The position numbers and the translations under genes are program-made. The notes under the pieces are model-generated. The model saw only the letters and a program-made list of their open reading frames with translations. It made no database searches and was not told the origin of the DNA. Positions 37,337 through 46,118 of a stretch of 64,000 bases of DNA are shown here, piece by piece; within the stretch, counting starts at the first letter, position 1; every line of letters begins with the position of its first letter. The DNA is from Terriglobales bacterium (GTDB lineage Bacteria; Acidobacteriota; Terriglobia; Terriglobales; Acidobacteriaceae). The DNA is taken from contig JAICSO010000003.1 in the NCBI GenBank assembly GCA_025936825.1, forward strand, positions 62,001-126,000, in the 5' to 3' direction.

Positions 37337-37969
37337 TTACAGCCAGCCCTTCGTTCTCGCGATTCTTGCCGCTTCGACGCGATTTGCCGCACCGAGCTTG
37401 CTGATTGCCTCGGAGAGATAGTTCCGGACTGTCCCTTCAGATAAGCTCAATTTTTCCGCTATATCCATGCTAGCCATGCCTTCGCCTGCGAGCCTCAGCA
37501 CCTGACGTTCCCGGTCCGTGAGAGGATCTGGTTCGACCCACGCTTCCGCCGCAAGCTCCGGATCGATAACACGAAGACCGCTCTGTACCCGCCGCACGGC
37601 CTCTGCCAGTTTCTCAGCCGCCATGTCCTTCAGAAGATAACCCGATGCTCCAGCATCGAGAGCGCGTCGCAGATACCCGGCGCGTGCAAAGGTCGTCAAG
37701 ATGATGACGCGCGTGGCTGCTTTCCTACGTTTGAGTTCTGCGGCCACATCGAGCCCACTCATCTCGGGCATTTCGATGTCTGTCAAGAAAATGTCGGGCT
37801 TCTGGGCAAGCACCGCATCCAGCGCGTCTGCCCCATTACGCGATCGAGACACCACGCTGATATCGCCTTCAATCTCGAGCAGAGTCGCCAATGCCCCGAG
37901 CACCATGCCCTGGTCCTCGGCGATTGAGACCCTGATGGTCTTGCGACCGGTTTTCGTTGCTGGCGTCAA
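37337..37969 (-). CDS. NarL/DesR-family response regulator
   Basis: A 210-residue two-domain regulator. The receiver starts IRVSIAEDQGMVLGALATLL, and the phospho-acceptor Asp is in FLTDIEMPEMSGLDVAAEL; the conserved Lys is in YLLKDMAAEKL. The LuxR-type HTH (about residues 145-205) contains LTDRERQVLRLAGEG and LSLSEGTVRNYLSEAISKLG. Its start overlaps the kinase stop by 4 bp. It is the last gene of the ABC-exporter operon and the likely binder of the paired TGACAAATGTCA sites upstream of that operon (inference). Confidence 0.93.
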   Translation of the reverse strand: MTPATKTGRKTIRVSIAEDQGMVLGALATLLEIEGDISVVSRSRNGADALDAVLAQKPDIFLTDIEMPEMSGLDVAAELKRRKAATRVIILTTFARAGYLRRALDAGASGYLLKDMAAEKLAEAVRRVQSGLRVIDPELAAEAWVEPDPLTDRERQVLRLAGEGMASMDIAEKLSLSEGTVRNYLSEAISKLGAANRVEAARIARTKGWL

Positions 37970-39054
37970 TGGTTCCCATTCCCCGTGAGCGGAAATTCAA
38001 ATTTCAGCTTGGTGCCCGAAGCAGTATCTCGGATCAACGTGCCACCCAGTGCTTCAATTCGTTCTCGCATTCCGCGTAAACCGTTACCTTCTTCCTGAAG
38101 CCCGCCACGGCCGTCGTCTTCCACGCTGAGCACACAGGCGCCATTTTCCCTGGCCAGCCGCAGACGACAGTTCCTGGCATGCGAGTGGCGAACTACGTTT
38201 GTCACTGCCTCTCGCATAATCAGTGCCACCACGCTCTCTTGCGCTGGACTGAGGCTGATGTCGACTGTGTCCGACTCGGCCAAAATTCCCGCGCTCGCTA
38301 AGGTCAGTTTCGCACGCTGAATCTCATCGCTGATCTTGTAGTTGCTATACCCACGCAGCGTGCTGCGAATTTCAGCCATGGCATCGCGCGAGGCTTTCTC
38401 GATGTCTGCGATCTCGTCCTTCGCCTTCTCCGGATGTCGATCGATGAGCTTTCCGGCAAGGGTCGACTTCACGATGATCAGAGATAGCGTGTGTCCCAGC
38501 ACATCGTGCAAGTCGCGGGCAATGCGTTCCCGCTCTGCGACTTTTGCCAAATGCTCGATCTCTTCGTGGGCCATGCGCAGCTTGGTGTCAGCCCGATTTT
38601 TTTCCGCGAAGTGGATGTTCGAACCTACAACCCCGAGGACAACAACGACCGAGACCGTCCAAAAGCCAGATGGAGTATGGAACACGGCAGCATGAATCAC
38701 AATGACTGCAATCAGAGTGACAAGAGCCGTGAATGATCTTGCAATCGTTCGAAAGATCCAGGGAATGAACGAAGAGCCGAGGATGATGAAAACTGAAGAG
38801 CCTGGGTTGTGGTTAGCTAGAGTGAGGCCTTCTGCCACCATGCCGGCTACGAGTATGTAGCTCAAGGGCGGCTTTGACCAGAAGATGCCGAAGTACATGA
38901 TTAGAAACGCGAGGGTCGCGACGATAGTAATCGTCCACTCCCGAGAGTCGGCGTGATTAACGATTGGGCCCCACAGAAAAAAAGCCAGAAACACCAGCCA
39001 CACATAAGGTGCCCATCCGTGCTCGCGATTCTTGGGTAACAAGGCCGGCATCAC
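37966..39054 (-). CDS. DesK-family sensor histidine kinase
   Basis: This 362-residue kinase has a membrane sensor region of about five transmembrane helices (residues 15-150) and then a coiled-coil linker. The HisKA_3 phospho-acceptor is in ERERIARDLHDVLGHTLSLI, and the ATPase domain has NVVRHSHARNCRLRL and EDDGRGGLQEEGNGLRGMRE. Like DesK it senses within the membrane, with no large extracellular domain. It is coupled to the response regulator by a 4-bp overlap and lies 3 bp after the 52-aa membrane microprotein. Confidence 0.92.
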   Translation of the reverse strand: MMPALLPKNREHGWAPYVWLVFLAFFLWGPIVNHADSREWTITIVATLAFLIMYFGIFWSKPPLSYILVAGMVAEGLTLANHNPGSSVFIILGSSFIPWIFRTIARSFTALVTLIAVIVIHAAVFHTPSGFWTVSVVVVLGVVGSNIHFAEKNRADTKLRMAHEEIEHLAKVAERERIARDLHDVLGHTLSLIIVKSTLAGKLIDRHPEKAKDEIADIEKASRDAMAEIRSTLRGYSNYKISDEIQRAKLTLASAGILAESDTVDISLSPAQESVVALIMREAVTNVVRHSHARNCRLRLARENGACVLSVEDDGRGGLQEEGNGLRGMRERIEALGGTLIRDTASGTKLKFEFPLTGNGNH

Positions 39055-39057
39055 TGT

Positions 39058-39216
39058 TTACATTCTATTCTGGCGCGATTTCCGCATGCGCGCTGTTGCA
39101 TAGCTGAGAACTGCCGCCGCTGGCGCCACTATCACCAGCAGGTCAAGCCGCCGCAGCAACAGCAGCCAGGCAACAGTCGCAATGATCAGAATCCATGTTG
39201 TCCATTGCGAGGTCAT
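39058..39216 (-). CDS. 52-aa membrane microprotein between exporter and kinase
   Basis: The ATG at 39216 is 3 nt after the permease stop and the TAA at 39058 is 3 nt before the kinase ATG, so this short frame fills the operon gap exactly. The sequence starts MTSQWTTWILIIATVAW and continues LLLLRRLDLLVIVAPAAAVL, predicting two membrane helices with an Arg-Arg turn, and ends in a basic tail (ARMRKSRQNRM). I know no family. Its position suggests that it links the ABC exporter to the kinase, as small membrane modulators do elsewhere. This is inference. Confidence 0.65.
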   Translation of the reverse strand: MTSQWTTWILIIATVAWLLLLRRLDLLVIVAPAAAVLSYATARMRKSRQNRM

Positions 39217-39219
39217 AAT

Positions 39220-40023
39220 CTATCCATTCAGTTTCTGGTCCCGCTGGTGCCCAACCCACGCCACTCCCATGCAAAGCAGCGTGAATCCCGCCAGCGTCTG
39301 CCAATGAATTGCCATCGCGCCGCCCTGACCCGCTCCCACCACGTTGAATGCCAATTGCGACAAGTGATACGGCGGCAAAATCAGGGCAATCTTCTGCACG
39401 AAATGCGGCAGGAACATGAACGGCATCCATAGGCCGGAGCAGAATGACATTGGCAGATAGAACAAATTGATGACAGCAGGTGCCGAGTTTGGACTGGCGA
39501 AATAACCGATTGCCAGGCCCATCGCACAGAAGGGAACCGAGCCCGCAAGCAGCGTTCCCAGCAGTTTGGCTGCCGTGACGGCAGGCAGGTGAACTCCGCC
39601 GAATGCCATTCCCATGGCCATCAACGCAACCACATCCACGGTGCTGAAAATCAGGCTCATTACGACCTTCGCGAAAAAGTAGGCAAAGATCGGCATTGGA
39701 CTTGCCCGTTTCACCTGCAACCACCCGAGTCCGCGTTCTGATGCAAGCCCCGCGGCAGTTCCAAACAATGACGCGCCCATCACACCGAAGGTTCCATACG
39801 CTGGGATCAGATACACCGTCGTGCTGATATTCCCGATTGTCTGCCTGCCCATGACTAGCCCGAACAGAACATAGAACATGAGCGGCAGGACCACCGTGGA
39901 AACCGAATACATCGGGAAGCGCAGGTTTTTCAAGAATTCGTATTTTGCTTCCTTCGCACAGATGGCGACCAGGTTGGGTCGCCGCAGCGGAAGAGTGCCG
40001 ATCGCAGTTGCTGTTGTCGCCAT
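39220..40023 (-). CDS. ABC-2 type transporter permease
   Basis: This 267-residue ABC-2 family permease has six hydrophobic segments, beginning with FLKNLRFPMYSVSTVVLPLMFYVLFG (motif split: FLKNLRFPMYSV then LPLMFYVLFG) and with the family's NLFYLPMSFCSGLWMPFMFLP near the fifth helix. It partners the ATPase gene 46 bp upstream. The frame is open to 40155, but MATTATAIGTLPLRRPN at 40023 is the better start because the upstream part contains a repeat arm (CTCTGTG/CTCTGCG). Substrates of such exporters are usually lipids, peptides or antibiotics; here unknown. Confidence 0.9.
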   Translation of the reverse strand: MATTATAIGTLPLRRPNLVAICAKEAKYEFLKNLRFPMYSVSTVVLPLMFYVLFGLVMGRQTIGNISTTVYLIPAYGTFGVMGASLFGTAAGLASERGLGWLQVKRASPMPIFAYFFAKVVMSLIFSTVDVVALMAMGMAFGGVHLPAVTAAKLLGTLLAGSVPFCAMGLAIGYFASPNSAPAVINLFYLPMSFCSGLWMPFMFLPHFVQKIALILPPYHLSQLAFNVVGAGQGGAMAIHWQTLAGFTLLCMGVAWVGHQRDQKLNG

Positions 40024-40069
40024 GAATGACTCCGTTTTCCTCTGTGAAACGCCCTCTGCGTGGTTCGGT

Positions 40070-41059
40070 TTACGCTCGTGCGCCGTCCTCGCGCGTGAGC
40101 GCCAGGAAGGCCTCATCCAACCCCGCGCTGCTGACTTCGATTCCCGCAATCTCAAGGTCGAGTTGCAGCAACTGCCGCAGCACGTTTTCGGGTCGCGATG
40201 TCTGGATCACCACTGCCTCGCGGTCCGTTTGTACATCTGCTACACCCGTCATCTTGCGGATCACCTCGAGTGGCAGTTCCGTGACGCAGCGAATCTTCTT
40301 TCCTGCGGTTCGCGACTTGATTTCAGCAGGCGTCCCTTCAGCAATAACCCGTCCCTTGTTGATCACCACAATCCTGTCGGCCAGCGCGTCGGCCTCTTCC
40401 AGGTAATGCGTTGTCAGCACAACCGTCTTGCCCCGCCGCAACAGGCTGCGAATCTCATCCCACAGCAAGTGCCTAGCTTCGACATCGAGGCCCACGGTCG
40501 GCTCATCCAGAAAAAGTAGGTCCGGATTCCCGCAAATTGCCAACGCAAACAGCACACGCTGCTTTTGCCCTCCGGAAAGCAATCCGAACTTTCGATCTTT
40601 CAGCTCGTCAAGCCCTGCAATGGCCAGCGTCTCGGAAATGGGGAGCGGGTTCGGATAGTAGGAAGAAAACAGGTCCACGTGTTCCCGCACACGCAGGGTT
40701 TCCGGAACACGCCCAACCTGCATCATTGCGCCCACGCGTATATGCGTATCCACGCTGGCGGGATCGCCGCCAAACACCGTCATCCGCCCAGCATTCGGTT
40801 TTGCCAGTCCCAGCAGCAGTCGGATCGCCGTGGTCTTTCCCGCACCATTCGGTCCGAGTAGCGCGACCAGTTCCCCCGAACGGACTTCAAAGTTGAAGTC
40901 CGACAGCGCCCGCACGCTGCCATAGTTCTTGCTTACCGACTCGAACTTCGCGACAGCGGTTTTCGCCCACGGCTCGCTGGCGGGTGCCCCGGTTCTCGCT
41001 GGTTTTGGAAGAAGCTGCGGTTTTGCCATATCCATATTTCCACCGATGCCTTGAGGCAT
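40070..41059 (-). CDS. ABC transporter ATP-binding protein
   Basis: At 329 residues this is a DrrA/CcmA-type ATPase. Walker A is GPNGAGKTTAIRLLLG, the Q-loop region GAMMQVGRVPETLRV, the signature LSGGQKQRVLFAL, and Walker B LLFLDEPTVGLDVEA, followed by the switch His in TTHYLEEADALAD. The C-terminal extension (residues 230-325) is the usual DUF4162-like tail. A GGAGA Shine-Dalgarno 8 nt before the ATG at 41059 supports this start over MDMAK at 41035. It is the first gene of the exporter-microprotein-DesK-DesR operon. Confidence 0.93.
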   Translation of the reverse strand: MPQGIGGNMDMAKPQLLPKPARTGAPASEPWAKTAVAKFESVSKNYGSVRALSDFNFEVRSGELVALLGPNGAGKTTAIRLLLGLAKPNAGRMTVFGGDPASVDTHIRVGAMMQVGRVPETLRVREHVDLFSSYYPNPLPISETLAIAGLDELKDRKFGLLSGGQKQRVLFALAICGNPDLLFLDEPTVGLDVEARHLLWDEIRSLLRRGKTVVLTTHYLEEADALADRIVVINKGRVIAEGTPAEIKSRTAGKKIRCVTELPLEVIRKMTGVADVQTDREAVVIQTSRPENVLRQLLQLDLEIAGIEVSSAGLDEAFLALTREDGARA

Positions 41060-41138
41060 AACTCATTTCTCCGATCTACGCCTAGATCATGGCGGACACA
41101 ACTCACACGCAACAGTGGAGTTCATCACCAGGCGAAAA

Positions 41139-41188
41139 TGACAAATGTCAGCGTGACAAATGTCAGGCGAGAGGCCGTCGCGTATAAT
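41139..41188. promoter_or_regulatory. Two direct copies of TGACAAATGTCA next to a -10 element
   Basis: TGACAAATGTCA at 41139-41150 and again at 41154-41165, 15 bp apart, each an imperfect dyad (TGACA-N2-TGTCA). A perfect TATAAT follows at 41183-41188, leading to the phosphatase gene, while the exporter operon starts 80 bp to the left on the other strand. The layout fits a dimeric regulator binding twice between divergent promoters; the DesR-like regulator of the exporter operon is the obvious candidate. Confidence 0.6.
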
Positions 41189-41214
41189 TCCTCTCTTTCG
41201 GAGCCTGGGGGAGA

Positions 41215-41976
41215 ATGAAAGTTCGTCCGGGGATCGAAGTCGCCGGCCTCACCGATGTTGGGTGCCATCGGGAAAACAACGAGGACAATTACGCTTACTG
41301 GGAGCCGCAGGATGACGCCGAGTTCCAGCGACTCGGTCGACTGGCCGTTGTGGCTGATGGTATGGGCGGCGCAGAAGGCGGTCAGCACGCGAGTCGAATT
41401 GCGGTTGAGGCGGTCTGCGACATCTACGCGGCTTCTCCGGACGCGGATCCGCAGCAGCGCCTGCTGGCGGGATTCCACGAAGCCAATAACCGTGTTCTGC
41501 AGGAAGCCCATGCGAACCCGATGCTCCGCGGTATGGGGACTACCCTGACCGCTTGCGCCCTCCTCGGGAACCAACTCTATTTCGCCCACGTCGGCGACAG
41601 CCGGTTGTTTCTTGTCAGTGACGGCGAGGCTCGCCAGTTCTCTCGGGACCATTCGCTCGTTGCCCGATTAATAGAAAGCGGCACGATACGCCCCGAAGAC
41701 GCGGAAACCCATCCCCAAAAGCATGTGCTGACGGCTGCCGTTGGTGTTGCCGAAGATCTCCAGCCAGACATGCCCTCCTCACCGGTCGAACTTAGGCCAT
41801 CGGATGTCCTAGTCCTCTGCACCGACGGCCTTTGGGGGCAGATGACTTCCGCGGAAATCGCAGAGATCGCGTGGAAATCGGCGCCGAAAGATGCCTGCAA
41901 GTCCCTCGTCCAACTCGCCAAGGTACGCGGCGGACCGGACAACATCACGGTGCAGGTACTACGCGTCTCCGCATAA
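41215..41976 (+). CDS. PP2C-family serine/threonine protein phosphatase (Stp1-like)
   Basis: This 253-residue phosphatase dephosphorylates Ser/Thr residues with two Mn/Mg ions. The metal Asp residues are in TDVGCHRENNEDNYAY, VVADGMGGAEGGQHAS and LVLCTDGLWGQMTSAE, with the last Asp in GGPDNITVQVL. LYFAHVGDSRLFL and FSRDHSLVARLIESG fit the Stp1/PrpC group. A GGAGCCTGGGGGAG stretch before the ATG provides the Shine-Dalgarno. No PknB-type kinase is adjacent. Confidence 0.95.
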   Translation: MKVRPGIEVAGLTDVGCHRENNEDNYAYWEPQDDAEFQRLGRLAVVADGMGGAEGGQHASRIAVEAVCDIYAASPDADPQQRLLAGFHEANNRVLQEAHANPMLRGMGTTLTACALLGNQLYFAHVGDSRLFLVSDGEARQFSRDHSLVARLIESGTIRPEDAETHPQKHVLTAAVGVAEDLQPDMPSSPVELRPSDVLVLCTDGLWGQMTSAEIAEIAWKSAPKDACKSLVQLAKVRGGPDNITVQVLRVSA

Positions 41977-42128
41977 CCCAGAGGGAGAGAGTTTGGCTGC
42001 CTTCGACCACATCTTCCTCTTCGGCGTTCCTCTGTGAAACTCTGTGTTCCCTGTGGTAGGTTTTCTTCTTTTGGTGTTTTGCTGTTCGATTTTGCTTCTG
42101 TGTTCTAATTCGCATCGTTAAAGCCCCT

Positions 42129-43046
42129 GTGTTTCGTCCTCTCATTACGCGTGTGTTGTACACGCTGCCAGTACTCTGGCTCGTGGTCTCAGTTGTTTTC
42201 CTGCTGATCCACCTCGTTCCCGGCGATCCGATTATGCAGATGCTGGGGGAAGGCGCACCCGCCAGTGATGTCGCTGCCACCCGCCACGCTTATGGCCTCG
42301 ACATTCCCCTCGGCCAGCAATACCTACGCTACTGGAGGGGCGTCTTGCACGGGGACCTGGGTCCATCCATACGGTACGGTGAGGGAGTGAGCCAATTGAT
42401 TGCTCAGCGGTATCCCTTCACGCTGCAATTGACGCTGGCTTCCTTGTTCGTCGCAATTCTGATTTCGATTCCCGCAGGCGTCCGCTCCGCGCAACGCCGC
42501 GGCCACTGGGACGACAAACTGCTCAGTGTGGTTAGCCTGTTCGGTCTCTCGTTCCCCAACTTCGCCCTTGGCCCAATTTTGATTTTGTTTTTTGCGATCA
42601 AACTAGGATGGCTTCCAGTCTCAGGCACCGGCACTCTTGCGCATCTTGTCCTGCCTGGAATCACCATGGGTAGCGCGCTGGCCGCCATCCTCACGCGCAT
42701 GGTCCGCACATCGATGCTGGAAGAACTCGGACAGGATTACATACGCACAGCGCGTGCGAAGGGCCTGTCGGAGCGCGCTGTTGTCTATCGCCATGCCTTG
42801 CGGAATGCGATGTTGCCGGTGCTGACGGTGATCGGGTTACAGTTCGGTGCGCTGCTGGCCGGCGCAATTGTGACGGAAACTATCTTTTCCTGGCCCGGCA
42901 TCGGACGCCTAACTATTCAGGCCATCGGCAATCGCGACTACTACCTTGTGCAGGGGTGCATTCTTGCTATCGGCCTGACGTACGTGCTAGTGAATTTCCT
43001 TACAGACTTGTTGTATTCGGTCGCCAACCCGCGAATTCGTCAGTAA
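42129..43046 (+). CDS. Peptide/nickel-type ABC transporter permease (DppB-like, orphan)
   Basis: A 305-residue inner-membrane permease of the DppB/OppB family, with the N-terminal pattern YTLPVLWLVVSVVFLLIHLVPGDPI (in part) and the EAA loop QDYIRTARAKGLSERAVVY contacting the ATPase. SWPGIGRLTIQAIGNRDYYL is the conserved C-terminal block. The start is a GTG at 42129. DppC, DppD/F and a binding protein normally accompany this gene, but none is in the window; the next gene is on the opposite strand. It is either split from its operon or a remnant. Confidence 0.88.
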   Translation: MFRPLITRVLYTLPVLWLVVSVVFLLIHLVPGDPIMQMLGEGAPASDVAATRHAYGLDIPLGQQYLRYWRGVLHGDLGPSIRYGEGVSQLIAQRYPFTLQLTLASLFVAILISIPAGVRSAQRRGHWDDKLLSVVSLFGLSFPNFALGPILILFFAIKLGWLPVSGTGTLAHLVLPGITMGSALAAILTRMVRTSMLEELGQDYIRTARAKGLSERAVVYRHALRNAMLPVLTVIGLQFGALLAGAIVTETIFSWPGIGRLTIQAIGNRDYYLVQGCILAIGLTYVLVNFLTDLLYSVANPRIRQ

Positions 43047-43108
43047 GTTCCGCGTGGAGGGTGTCTCGTACCTTGATGTTCAAATAGCTGGTCATGTAAC
43101 GAGCTCTG

Positions 43109-44155
43109 TTACGCACCGCTCTTCATGTACTTATCAAGGAAATCAATCACCGTCTTCCATGTGGGGGTGAACGGGGTAGGATTCGTCACTGCACATCCGG
43201 AAGACGACGTTGAACGCATGGTGGCAGCCTCGCGCAGGCTGTCGTTGGTCAGGAATCCATTCCAGTTTCCGTGTGGAGCTTTCGGCAAGCTGATAAATAT
43301 TGCGTCGTTGCACGCCTTATTCAGCGCTATGTAAAAAGCTTCACCCTGGTTGTGCGGCACCAACTGGTCCGAATCGCCATGCAAGATCATGATCGGCGGA
43401 TCATCCGTGGTGATATAAGTCATCGGGCTCGCTGCTTTAACCTTGTCCGGGCAGTCCTGAATAGTGCAGCCCAGCAGTCGCGATTCGGGAGAAGTTGGGC
43501 TGTCGTGGCAGAACGCGGTGAATGTGGTCGACTTGGGATCGCATGGCTTCAGCGCCCAGGCATCCATCGTCAGAAAGTTTGTCGGCGGGTAGAACGCCAC
43601 CGCCGCCCGCACTTTGCTGCTGACTCCAGTGACACCTACATTACCCTCCATCTCCGGCGCATCGCCTGTCACTGCTGCCATTGCAGCCGTCCAACCGCCC
43701 GAACTATCTCCCATGATAGCGATGTGATTCGGGTCGAGCCCATACTTCGCGGCATTGGCGCGCAGCCAGCGGATTGCTGCCTTGATGTCATGGAGTTGCC
43801 CCGGAAATTTCACCTGAAAACTGGAACGGATCGAAACCCCCGCCACCGCGTAACCCGCGGGGTTCAGTTGCGCTGCGAGAATGCCGGCCAGGTCCTTGCC
43901 GTTGGTTGCCATCCAAGCCGAACCGCCTGTCCAGATCACAACCGGCAGGGGCTTCGAACTGTCGCTCGGGATGTAAAGATCCAGCTTGTGCCCAGTTGTG
44001 CGCACAGGATCGGCCGGAGCGTAATCCAGATTGGCGTAGTTTGGAGTCGCACGCGCCCCAGCAGCACTGTCCTGGGCTGATAGGTTCCTAGTTGCGCATG
44101 CGATGACGATAAGCATTCCACAGCAAGCCGAGACTCTCCAGCCGGCTCTATGCAT
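43109..44155 (-). CDS. Secreted alpha/beta-hydrolase (esterase/BD-FAE-like)
   Basis: This 348-residue hydrolase follows a signal peptide (SACCGMLIVIACATRNLSAQ). The nucleophile elbow is IMGDSSGGWTAAMAA (G-D-S-S-G), with the oxyanion segment VVIWTGGSAWMATNG in place of the usual HGGG. ADDPIMILHGDSDQLVPHNQ-type sequence (PPIMILHGDSDQLVPHNQGE) holds the catalytic Asp region, and the His is in LPKAPHGNWNGF. This pattern fits feruloyl/acetyl esterases and carboxylesterases. The ATG at 44155 is chosen over 44194 because it places the signal peptide at the N-terminus. Confidence 0.88.
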   Translation of the reverse strand: MHRAGWRVSACCGMLIVIACATRNLSAQDSAAGARATPNYANLDYAPADPVRTTGHKLDLYIPSDSSKPLPVVIWTGGSAWMATNGKDLAGILAAQLNPAGYAVAGVSIRSSFQVKFPGQLHDIKAAIRWLRANAAKYGLDPNHIAIMGDSSGGWTAAMAAVTGDAPEMEGNVGVTGVSSKVRAAVAFYPPTNFLTMDAWALKPCDPKSTTFTAFCHDSPTSPESRLLGCTIQDCPDKVKAASPMTYITTDDPPIMILHGDSDQLVPHNQGEAFYIALNKACNDAIFISLPKAPHGNWNGFLTNDSLREAATMRSTSSSGCAVTNPTPFTPTWKTVIDFLDKYMKSGA

Positions 44156-44265
44156 GTTTGCCGCTCCCGAATCTACAAGGCTTCTTCTTGCCAAGCGCCT
44201 CAGGATACACGTTCGGCAATTACTTGAACAATGAAGGAGCGAGACTCTATGTCAAATATGACGTC

Positions 44266-45225
44266 CTACGCAGGTCTTTGATCACTGAGCAGCGGCAGAC
44301 TCTCCGGTGATTGCCCTCCGCCGACGGGATCGGCGATCTTCTTTAGCTCGGGATAATGCTCGATCAGCGCCTCCGGTGCGAGCACGCGCTTGCCAGTTAG
44401 CATGTTTTTCATCTGCAGCGCATTCACTCCGGCTTTTGCCTCAAAATGGTTGTTCGTCACGACAAATGTGATCTTCGCCTTCCCGGCAATTGACTCCACC
44501 CGCTCCTTCCATCCCTCAAGCTCGTTCGGCTTATAGAGGTAGTTGTAGCGGTCCGCGCTCTTCTCCGCCTCAAACCACTGATCGTAGTTGCGCCCATGCA
44601 GCCGGACATAGCCAATAGCTGAAGTTACATGGGCGGTCGGCTCGAGCGAGCGTCCCAGCTGGGGTTGGTCGATATTGCAGAAGCTGACGTTGCGTTCTTC
44701 GAAATAGGTGATCGTTTCCGGATTGTTCCAAGTGGAATGCCGCACCTCGACCACGCGCGGATATTCGATGAACTGCCGCAGCAAGGTCTCCAGATACTCG
44801 CGATTCAGCGAAGTGTTCTTGAACGAGACAGGGAACTGGATCAGCAGAGCTCCGAACTTCCCGGTTGCAGCCAATGCTTCCAAGCCCTCTCGTGCCAGGC
44901 GTTCGTCGTCATCATTCGGCTTGATCGAAACAGCAGAAGTGGGCTCCATAGCCGCAAGAGGAGAATGCGTGAATGAACGGTGCAGCTTGGCCGTGAACAG
45001 AAAATCGGGATTTGCTTCGGATACGATCCGCGCCCAAAGCTTGGCGATCTCTGGTTTAATGTGACCGTAGAACGAGGTATTGATCTCGACCATGTCGAAG
45101 CAGCGTGCCACCAGTTCCAGCGGATGCTGCTTGCGGCGCGTCATCCCCGGCGGATAGAAAACTCCTTCCCAGTCTTTGTACGACCAGCCCGCGGGGCCAA
45201 CTCGGATTTTGGATTGATCAGACAC
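44266..45225 (-). CDS. DUF72 family protein
   Basis: This 319-residue TIM-barrel-like protein belongs to DUF72 (YecE). Characteristic are RVGPAGWSYKDWEGVFYP near the N-terminus, EINTSFYGHIKPE, LLIQFPVSFKN and VVEVRHSTWNN, and the C-terminal FVVTNNHFEAKAGVNAL. The molecular function is unknown, though conserved acidic and aromatic residues suggest a nuclease or isomerase-like pocket. Translation begins with GTG at 45225, 6 nt after a TAAAAT -10, so the mRNA is probably leaderless. Confidence 0.92.
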   Translation of the reverse strand: MSDQSKIRVGPAGWSYKDWEGVFYPPGMTRRKQHPLELVARCFDMVEINTSFYGHIKPEIAKLWARIVSEANPDFLFTAKLHRSFTHSPLAAMEPTSAVSIKPNDDDERLAREGLEALAATGKFGALLIQFPVSFKNTSLNREYLETLLRQFIEYPRVVEVRHSTWNNPETITYFEERNVSFCNIDQPQLGRSLEPTAHVTSAIGYVRLHGRNYDQWFEAEKSADRYNYLYKPNELEGWKERVESIAGKAKITFVVTNNHFEAKAGVNALQMKNMLTGKRVLAPEALIEHYPELKKIADPVGGGQSPESLPLLSDQRPA

Positions 45226-45231
45226 CAGGCT

Positions 45232-45237
45232 ATTTTA
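45232..45237 (-). promoter_or_regulatory. -10 element of the DUF72 gene (leaderless)
   Basis: TAAAAT on the minus strand ends 6 nt before the GTG start and no Shine-Dalgarno intervenes. Confidence 0.45.
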
Positions 45238-45327
45238 GAGTTTCTATTGATTAGTCACTCCGAGCGAAGTCTTGCCCTCGGATTGCAAAACAAGAGCGGG
45301 GCTGACGCTGCTATATGACCCAATCCT

Positions 45328-46023
45328 TTACTTTGCCGCCGCCCTAGCCCTCTCCGCATTGACCGCGACATCACGCTGCAGCACGACTTCCAACGTCGTC
45401 CCCGGCATCAGTTTGACTTCGTTCCCATGGCTGAACATCGCGATACCTACGCCGACCGCCGCTCCAAGGCCCGCTCCCGCCAGCGCACCACCGCGGCTAC
45501 CGCTCGCGAGACCACCCGCCATGGCCCCACCTTCGGCAGCAGGAACGGCCACCTCGGCAGCTTTCCTTCCCTTGTCGCTATCGGCGCGAATGGTACCCTC
45601 TTTGTCTTTTACCTTCGCTTTGTCAACTGCCGGCGCGTTCTCAATGGATCCCGGCAGCATCACCGTATATCCGCTGGGATAAATCAATGTCGTAAAGTGC
45701 ATCATCACTTCTGCGCGTCCTTTGAAGCGCGGGGCGGGCTTGATCTGCATAATGCGTCCCTGTACGTACGTCCCCGCAGGAATCACGATGCGTTCATTCA
45801 GGACAACCGGAAACGTTGTCTGTGCATAAACTGGGTCGCCCTGCTGATTGCTCTTGGTCGATATGGCATTTTCCAGCTTGATGGGGACGTTTGTGCCAGC
45901 GGGAATCACAATCTCGTCTGTGTTCGCATGCGCTCCCGGCACAAGTCCTGGCTGACTCGTTCTTGGCGTGTCCTGCGCCACCGCTGCGCTCGCCAGCAAG
46001 AGCAATGAAAGTAAGGTGCGCAT
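45328..46023 (-). CDS. Secreted protein with VirB10/TrbI-like barrel and glycine-zipper segment (231 aa)
   Basis: A signal peptide (LLSLLLLASAAVAQ) is followed by a region like the beta-barrel of VirB10/TrbI: IVIPAGTNVPIKLENAISTK, GDPVYAQTTFPVVLNERIVIPAGTYVQGRI (in part). Residues 160-195 form a glycine-zipper-like helix (GGAMAGGLASGSRGGALAGA), which can insert in membranes. The C-terminal segment LMPGTTLEVVLQRDVAV returns to a barrel pattern. No type IV secretion genes are nearby, so it is probably a stand-alone envelope protein, a type common in Acidobacteria. Function unknown. Confidence 0.78.
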   Translation of the reverse strand: MRTLLSLLLLASAAVAQDTPRTSQPGLVPGAHANTDEIVIPAGTNVPIKLENAISTKSNQQGDPVYAQTTFPVVLNERIVIPAGTYVQGRIMQIKPAPRFKGRAEVMMHFTTLIYPSGYTVMLPGSIENAPAVDKAKVKDKEGTIRADSDKGRKAAEVAVPAAEGGAMAGGLASGSRGGALAGAGLGAAVGVGIAMFSHGNEVKLMPGTTLEVVLQRDVAVNAERARAAAK

Positions 46024-46118
46024 ACTTCCTCCTTAATCCCTTTCCAGGTACGATGCGGCGTTGCCCGGCAAAGTAACTTCCGCGTGCTATCATGCCACGT
46101 TTCTGCCAGGAGGGCCTC

